Origin: a bacterium
Lineage (GTDB): Bacteria; Myxococcota_A; UBA9160; SZUA-336
Assembly (NCBI GenBank): GCA_024226335.1
Contig: JAAELY010000474.1
Coordinates: 1-43,644, forward strand
Direction: 5' to 3'
DNA: 43,644 nt
The position numbers were made by a program, and so were the translations under genes. Each line of letters opens with the position of its first letter. Position 1 is the stretch's first letter. The notes below the pieces were generated by a model. It worked only from the letters and a program-made list of their open reading frames with translations, did not search any database and was not told where the DNA came from. Below are positions 39,352 through 43,644 of the stretch, piece after piece.

Positions 39352-39935
39352 GCGCCGTTCCTCTCAGACGTTTCCATTCTCTCGTTCATCGCTTGATCTT
39401 TGCCCCGGCCGTCAGCTGTCTCTGTGTTGCGTCGCCGAACTGAGTTCTGGCTGAGCGCGACGCGAAGACACCCCGACCCTTGACTCAGCATTGCCAGGGG
39501 GTCGGGTCGCAAGCTGAATGCCCCCGGTCGTGCGCGCCCCCCCCCCCGCCGATTCAGTACCATACCTGCGTGCCGAGCTTGCGCCGAGCAAAATCGGAGT
39601 GCGACTGTTCAGGAGTGGCGTTTTTTTGCGCCTGGAAGCGCGGGATTTACCGGAGAAATCTTCAATTCTAGGCTAACCGACACGCTGAACTCGTGTCAAG
39701 CAGGTCCAAATTGACCTTTCGGGGCGGCGGGAGGGACCTGCGGGGCCCCGCGCCAGACCGATCTTGCGGCGCAGCTTTGCGAACCACGCGTAAACGAGGC
39801 TGTGCAAACTGTTTTCAACTCTTGACGCCAGCCCTTCGTCGGTGAAAGATCGGGGTAACCGAAAAAATGCCGGCTTCGGGAAAGGGGGGTCCTTGAAGCA
39901 TTCGAGCAGGTCTCGCCCCAAAGGACGCGTCTCGC
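39352..39935. other. 584-bp gltB-zapB intergenic region
   Basis: No gene is supportable here. It must hold the divergent promoters of gltBD and zapBA. It contains an 11-base C homopolymer (39537-39547), a T7 run (39621-39627), a perfect 6-bp hairpin GACACG/CGTGTC (39679-39684 with 39692-39697), an 8-bp stem GCAGGTCC/GGACCTGC (39700-39707 with 39734-39741) and the palindrome GCGGGGCCCCGC (39740-39751). A structured small RNA is possible but I recognise none. Confidence 0.6.
39822..39850 (+). promoter_or_regulatory. Candidate zapBA promoter
   Basis: TTGACG (39822-39827), 17-nt spacer, AAAGAT (39845-39850), 85 nt before the zapB-like ATG. The -35 is good (5 of 6) and the -10 weak (3 of 6). Confidence 0.3.
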
Positions 39936-40268
39936 ATGAGCGATTCTGCAGGACAGGCGGAACTCTCCGGCAATGACGGTCGCACCAGCCAAGAGCTGGA
40001 CGGCGCTGAACTCTTCCCGATTCTCGAGGAACACATCGAGCAGCTGCTCGCGCGTTATCGAGAGAGTCGCAAGACGATCGGTGAACTCGAAGGTGTGATT
40101 CGCGACCGCGATCGTCAGCTCGCGCTACTGGATCAGCAGATCGGCGAGTCCGAAAAACAGCGCACCCAGGTGGCGGCTCGGCTCGACCGACTCATCGCAC
40201 AGCTCGACGAACTGGAACGCGCTACCGACGCCACTGAACAGGTTGCCGCCGATTCGAAGCGAGACTAG
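39936..40268 (+). CDS. ZapB-like coiled-coil protein
   Basis: A 110-residue, highly charged protein. From about residue 28 to 95 it is predicted coiled coil, with heptad-like Leu/Ile spacing in ILEEHIEQLLARYRES and RLDRLIAQLDELE. There is no other domain. Position (8 bp before zapA) and composition match ZapB-type division-associated proteins, which bind ZapA and stabilise the FtsZ ring. Sequence alone does not prove this. It is the first gene of a zapB-zapA-cyclo-ligase-tyrS run. Confidence 0.65.
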   Translation: MSDSAGQAELSGNDGRTSQELDGAELFPILEEHIEQLLARYRESRKTIGELEGVIRDRDRQLALLDQQIGESEKQRTQVAARLDRLIAQLDELERATDATEQVAADSKRD

Positions 40269-40276
40269 AGGAACGC

Positions 40277-40555
40277 ATGGACGCCAAGCGCGCGCAATCC
40301 GGGAACCGGAAGAGCATCAAGATTCTCGGTCGCGAATACAAGATCCGCAGTGATGAAGAACCCGAGCATCTGGCGGCCGTTGAAGAGTATGTCGATCGCG
40401 TGTTGAACGAGATCCGCAAGGGGACGCCCGATACCCAGGATGCAGCGGTGCTGGGTCTGTTGAACATCGCCAGCGAGTTGCTGCGCTTCCGCAACAATCT
40501 GACGATCCCCAAGGATCGTGTGCAGGCGTTGATCGATCTGGTCGAATCCGCCTGA
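40277..40555 (+). CDS. zapA: Cell division protein ZapA
   Basis: A 92-residue ZapA protein that cross-links FtsZ filaments at midcell. It begins with the N-terminal beta-structure SIKILGREYKIRSDEEPEHL, followed by the helix AAVEEYVDRVLNEI and a C-terminal coiled coil (ALLNIASELLRFR-like). ATG at 40277. Only 8 bp separate it from the formyl-THF cyclo-ligase gene, so the 6S RNA gene that occupies this interval in many proteobacteria is absent here. Confidence 0.88.
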   Translation: MDAKRAQSGNRKSIKILGREYKIRSDEEPEHLAAVEEYVDRVLNEIRKGTPDTQDAAVLGLLNIASELLRFRNNLTIPKDRVQALIDLVESA

Positions 40556-40563
40556 GGCGACGG

Positions 40564-41145
40564 ATGGCCGAATCGGAAGTGACGCGGCGCAAGCGAGCGC
40601 TGCGCGGCTCCGCACTCCAACTCGGCGGGGGCGATCGTCGCGAGGCGACCCGTACAGTACTCGAGCGACTTCTGACGATGCCCGAGCTGTTGAGCGCTTC
40701 GCGAGTGGCGTTGTACGCGGCCATCCAGGACGAAGTGCCGCTTGGGACCGCGCTCCGGCACATCGCCGAGCGCGGGGGGCGCGCGGCCATGCCCAGGCTC
40801 ATTCCCTCGGGGATGGAGTTCCGAGAGGTCAGACCGGACAAGCCCCTGCGACCAGGCTACCGGGGCATCCTCGAGCCGGGTCCTGAAGCCCTGCGCGTGG
40901 ACCTTCGGAAGATCGACCTCTTCGTGGTTCCGGGGCTACTCTTCGATCGCACCGGCGGGCGTCTGGGGCGTGGCGGTGGCTACTACGACCGAGCGCTCGC
41001 AGAGGCTTCCCCTGATGCGCTGCGCGTCGGTATTTGTTATGCCGATCGCATCGTCGAGACGCTGCCCTTTGAAGAATGGGACATTCCAATGAATCTCGTG
41101 GTGACGGAGTCAGAGGTGATACGCGCCTCGCGGGAGACGCAATGA
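40564..41145 (+). CDS. 5-formyltetrahydrofolate cyclo-ligase
   Basis: A 193-residue enzyme that converts 5-formyl-THF to 5,10-methenyl-THF with ATP. It has the basic N-terminal KRALRGSAL stretch, a central VVPGLLFDRTGGRLGRGGGYYDRAL with the G135-R-G-G-G-Y-Y-D142 nucleotide-binding loop, and a C-terminal EEWDIPMNLVVTE. Length is normal (the family is about 180-200). The gene follows zapA as in many bacteria (ygfA). The stop overlaps the tyrS ATG by 4 nt. Confidence 0.93.
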   Translation: MAESEVTRRKRALRGSALQLGGGDRREATRTVLERLLTMPELLSASRVALYAAIQDEVPLGTALRHIAERGGRAAMPRLIPSGMEFREVRPDKPLRPGYRGILEPGPEALRVDLRKIDLFVVPGLLFDRTGGRLGRGGGYYDRALAEASPDALRVGICYADRIVETLPFEEWDIPMNLVVTESEVIRASRETQ

Positions 41146-42347
41146 GCAGTCGATCGACCAAAGAACAGATCGAAGTATTCTGCGGGCGCAGCGACACGCT
41201 CGTTTCCGAAGAAGAACTTGCGGCCAAGCTCGCGAAGGGACGCCCCCTGCGCATCAAGTACGGCTGCGACCCGTCTGCGCCCGATCTTCATCTGGGACAC
41301 TCCGTTCCGCTCGAAAAGCTGCGTGAACTCCAGGCGCTCGGGCACACGATCATTTTCCTCGTCGGTGATTTCACAGCAATGATTGGCGATCCGACAGGTC
41401 GCAGCAAAACTCGCCCCGCACTGACGCGGGAGGACGTGCGGCGCCACTCGCTTACCTACACCGAGCAGGTAGAGGCTCTTCTCGACATGGATCTGGCGGA
41501 GGTGCGCTTCAATAGCGAGTGGATGGACGAGATGACGACCTCGGAGATGATTAGGCTCGCGTCTCATCAGCCCGTCGCGCGCATGCTCGAACGCGATGAC
41601 TTCAAGAAGCGCTTCCAGAGCGGGACATCCATCGCCATCCACGAATTCCTCTACCCTCTGGTACAGGCGTACGACTCGGTCGCGCTCGAGGCCGACGTGG
41701 AACTGGGCGGCACCGACCAGACTTTCAATCTGCTGCTCGGACGCGAGATCCAGAGGGCCTACGGCCAGGAAGCCCAGGTCGTGCTGACGATGCCGCTCCT
41801 GGAAGGCACCGATGGCTCGGAGAAGATGTCCAAATCGCTGGGCAATTCGATCGGGATCCAGGATCCGCCCGAGGACATGTACGGCAAGACGATGTCGATT
41901 CCCGATCAACTTCTGCTGCGCTGGATCGATCTTCTGGCCCAGCCCGATTGGGGCCTGGAGCAGGGCAAGGCCGAACTCGAAGCGGGAAAAGGCAATCCCA
42001 GGGACCTGAAAGCGGCCCTTGCGAGGGCGATTGTCAGCCGTTTTCACGCTCCAGCGGCTGCTGTCACAGCCGAAGCCCACTTCGATCGCGTGTTTCGCCA
42101 GCACCGGGCGCCCGATGAGATCCCACTCTTCGAGGTGGCCGCTTCCGGGCCCCAAGGTACTGAACTCATTCGGGTTCTGACTGAATCAGGGTTTGCGAAG
42201 AGCCGCGGTGAGGCCCGTCGCTTGATCGCTCAGGGCGGGGTCCGAGTCGGCGAAGTGCGGATCGAGGAAGCCGAAGCTCACCTCGAAGTAGGCGAGCACA
42301 CTCTTCAGGTGGGGAAGCGCCGCTTTGCTCGGATTCGGGTGGCTTGA
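41142..42347 (+). CDS. tyrS: Tyrosyl-tRNA synthetase (TyrZ-like)
   Basis: A 401-residue class Ic aminoacyl-tRNA synthetase. The HIGH-type motif is H50-L-G-H53 and KMSKS is at 228-232. YGCDPSAPDLHLGHS and VGDFTAMIGDPTGRSKTRP are closer to the TyrZ branch than to E. coli TyrS. A C-terminal S4 RNA-binding domain (about 335-400; SRGEARRLIAQGGVRV) is complete. ATG at 41142 overlaps the previous stop (ATGA); the longer frame from 41076 runs inside that gene. No T-box is seen upstream. It is followed by the rRNA promoter region. Confidence 0.95.
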   Translation: MSSRSTKEQIEVFCGRSDTLVSEEELAAKLAKGRPLRIKYGCDPSAPDLHLGHSVPLEKLRELQALGHTIIFLVGDFTAMIGDPTGRSKTRPALTREDVRRHSLTYTEQVEALLDMDLAEVRFNSEWMDEMTTSEMIRLASHQPVARMLERDDFKKRFQSGTSIAIHEFLYPLVQAYDSVALEADVELGGTDQTFNLLLGREIQRAYGQEAQVVLTMPLLEGTDGSEKMSKSLGNSIGIQDPPEDMYGKTMSIPDQLLLRWIDLLAQPDWGLEQGKAELEAGKGNPRDLKAALARAIVSRFHAPAAAVTAEAHFDRVFRQHRAPDEIPLFEVAASGPQGTELIRVLTESGFAKSRGEARRLIAQGGVRVGEVRIEEAEAHLEVGEHTLQVGKRRFARIRVA

Positions 42348-42424
42348 CCCGGCGGTTCGTCGATCAACGGGAGACCGATCTGGGGAAAGACGAGAAGTAC
42401 CTGAAAAAAGAGGGAGTTCCCCAA

Positions 42425-42453
42425 TTGACACTCCGGAAGACCTGCCATAACCT
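42425..42453 (+). promoter_or_regulatory. rRNA operon promoter
   Basis: A perfect TTGACA (42425-42430) is followed after 17 nt by TAACCT (42448-42453); CATAAC two bases earlier is an alternative -10 with a 15-nt spacer. The A-run 16-21 nt upstream is placed where an UP element would be, and a GC-rich discriminator follows, as expected for stringently controlled rrn promoters. Confidence 0.6.
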
Positions 42454-42535
42454 ACGCCTCCGCTCTGGGGCAGAGCGCGTCTCTTCGACGCCGTTCCCGC
42501 CGCTGGAGTTCGGACGCCCTTGGCTCCGCTAGTTC

Positions 42536-42547
42536 GGTCTTTGAAAA
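42536..42547 (+). promoter_or_regulatory. boxA-like rRNA antitermination element
   Basis: GGTCTTTGAAAA resembles the boxA/leader element (TGCTCTTTA-type, often TCTTTGAAAA) found before 16S genes, where the NusB-NusE complex loads. It lies ~168 nt upstream of the predicted 16S 5' end. Confidence 0.55.
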
Positions 42548-42714
42548 GCGAATAGTGCATGGACCTTGTGTTTCGAAGTTCTGCTTCGGAACAGATGAGT
42601 TCGGATTCTCGTCAAACGAACGACTGCTCTGCGGTCGCTATTCCAGATCGGGCAACCGATTCGGTTTCGCACCGTCGGCAGTTGATATTTTCATGGATTA
42701 CTTCAGTTTTTTCT

Positions 42715-43644
<930 letters not shown>

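Larger units (their letters stand above)
42348..42714 (+). other. 367-bp rRNA promoter and leader region
   Basis: No protein gene is supportable. The region contains an A-rich stretch (42404-42409), a promoter with a perfect -35, a small hairpin CGCTCT/AGAGCG (42461-42466 with 42472-42477) and a boxA-like antitermination element. Near its end, CAGTTT (42704-42709) pairs with AAACTG (42715-42720) across the predicted 16S 5' end. Confidence 0.65.

Noticed and set aside
39616-39630. Sigma54-like TGGC...TTGC at the T7 run upstream of zapB
   Set aside because: The GG to GC distance is one base short of the strict spacing, and it points toward zapB, not gltB.
39665-39699. Minus-strand TTGACA and TAGAAT upstream of gltB
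   Set aside because: Both hexamers are good but the spacer is 23 nt, too long for sigma70.
39740-39751. GCGGGGCCCCGC palindrome as an intrinsic terminator
   Set aside because: No adequate loop and no U-tract on either strand.

Overview
The window is a high-GC bacterial chromosome segment, densely packed with genes and almost entirely housekeeping in character. It comes from a Gram-negative organism that makes lipopolysaccharide (LPS). The evidence is Kdo-8-phosphate synthase, a Kdo-kinase-like protein, an LptF-type permease, two GT9 heptosyltransferases, a heptose-7-phosphate kinase and MsbA. The last ~930 bases are the 5' part of a 16S rRNA gene. Its sequence and the gene content look deltaproteobacterial in the old broad sense (Myxococcota, Desulfobacterota or Binatota-like). 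That placement is my inference, not a database result.

Layout. (1) 1-2444: bioB, kdsA and a small Trm112-like protein, preceded by a strong 25-bp inverted repeat. (2) 2407-4418, minus strand: lptF and a Kdo-kinase-like gene. (3) 4445-9828, plus strand: heptosyltransferases I and II, a GT2 glycosyltransferase, a dTDP-rhamnose-4-epimerase-like enzyme and the heptose kinase (LPS core assembly). (4) 9825-13698: yicC, remA, gmk and rel (RNA turnover, GMP and ppGpp metabolism). (5) 13695-15628: two more glycosyltransferases. (6) 15606-18125, minus strand: rpmB, msbA and a GNAT acetyltransferase. (7) 18279-24764: a minus-strand FAD-dependent oxidoreductase diverges from a tightly coupled plus-strand run of TIGR04283-like glycosyltransferase, SAM hydroxide adenosyltransferase and a heterodimeric ABC exporter pair. 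(8) 24943-29688: smc and ftsY. (9) 29759-33367: wax-ester synthase/diacylglycerol acyltransferase, glycerol kinase and glycerophosphodiester phosphodiesterase. (10) 33344-39351, minus strand: gltB and gltD. (11) 39936-42347: zapB-like, zapA, 5-formyl-THF cyclo-ligase and tyrS. (12) 42348-43644: an rRNA promoter/leader and partial 16S.

How it works together. Most of the first 18 kb serves the outer membrane: kdsA supplies Kdo, the heptose kinase supplies heptose precursor, several glycosyltransferases build the core, MsbA flips lipid A-core and LptF extracts LPS. The lipid block at 29.8-33.4 kb could channel glycerol 3-phosphate from glycerol or phosphodiesters into storage lipid. Many genes overlap by 1 or 4 nt (ATGA, GTGA, TTGA, TGATG), which implies translational coupling. 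TTG and GTG starts are common.

No CRISPR array, transposase, integrase, phage gene or tRNA is visible. I found no clear novel multi-gene system. The best candidates for a second look are the GT2/SAM-hydrolase/ABC-pair operon, with a substituted key residue in the SAM enzyme; the acyltransferase/glpK/phosphodiesterase cluster; the inverted repeat upstream of bioB; and the 584-bp gltB-zapB intergenic region with its C11 tract.
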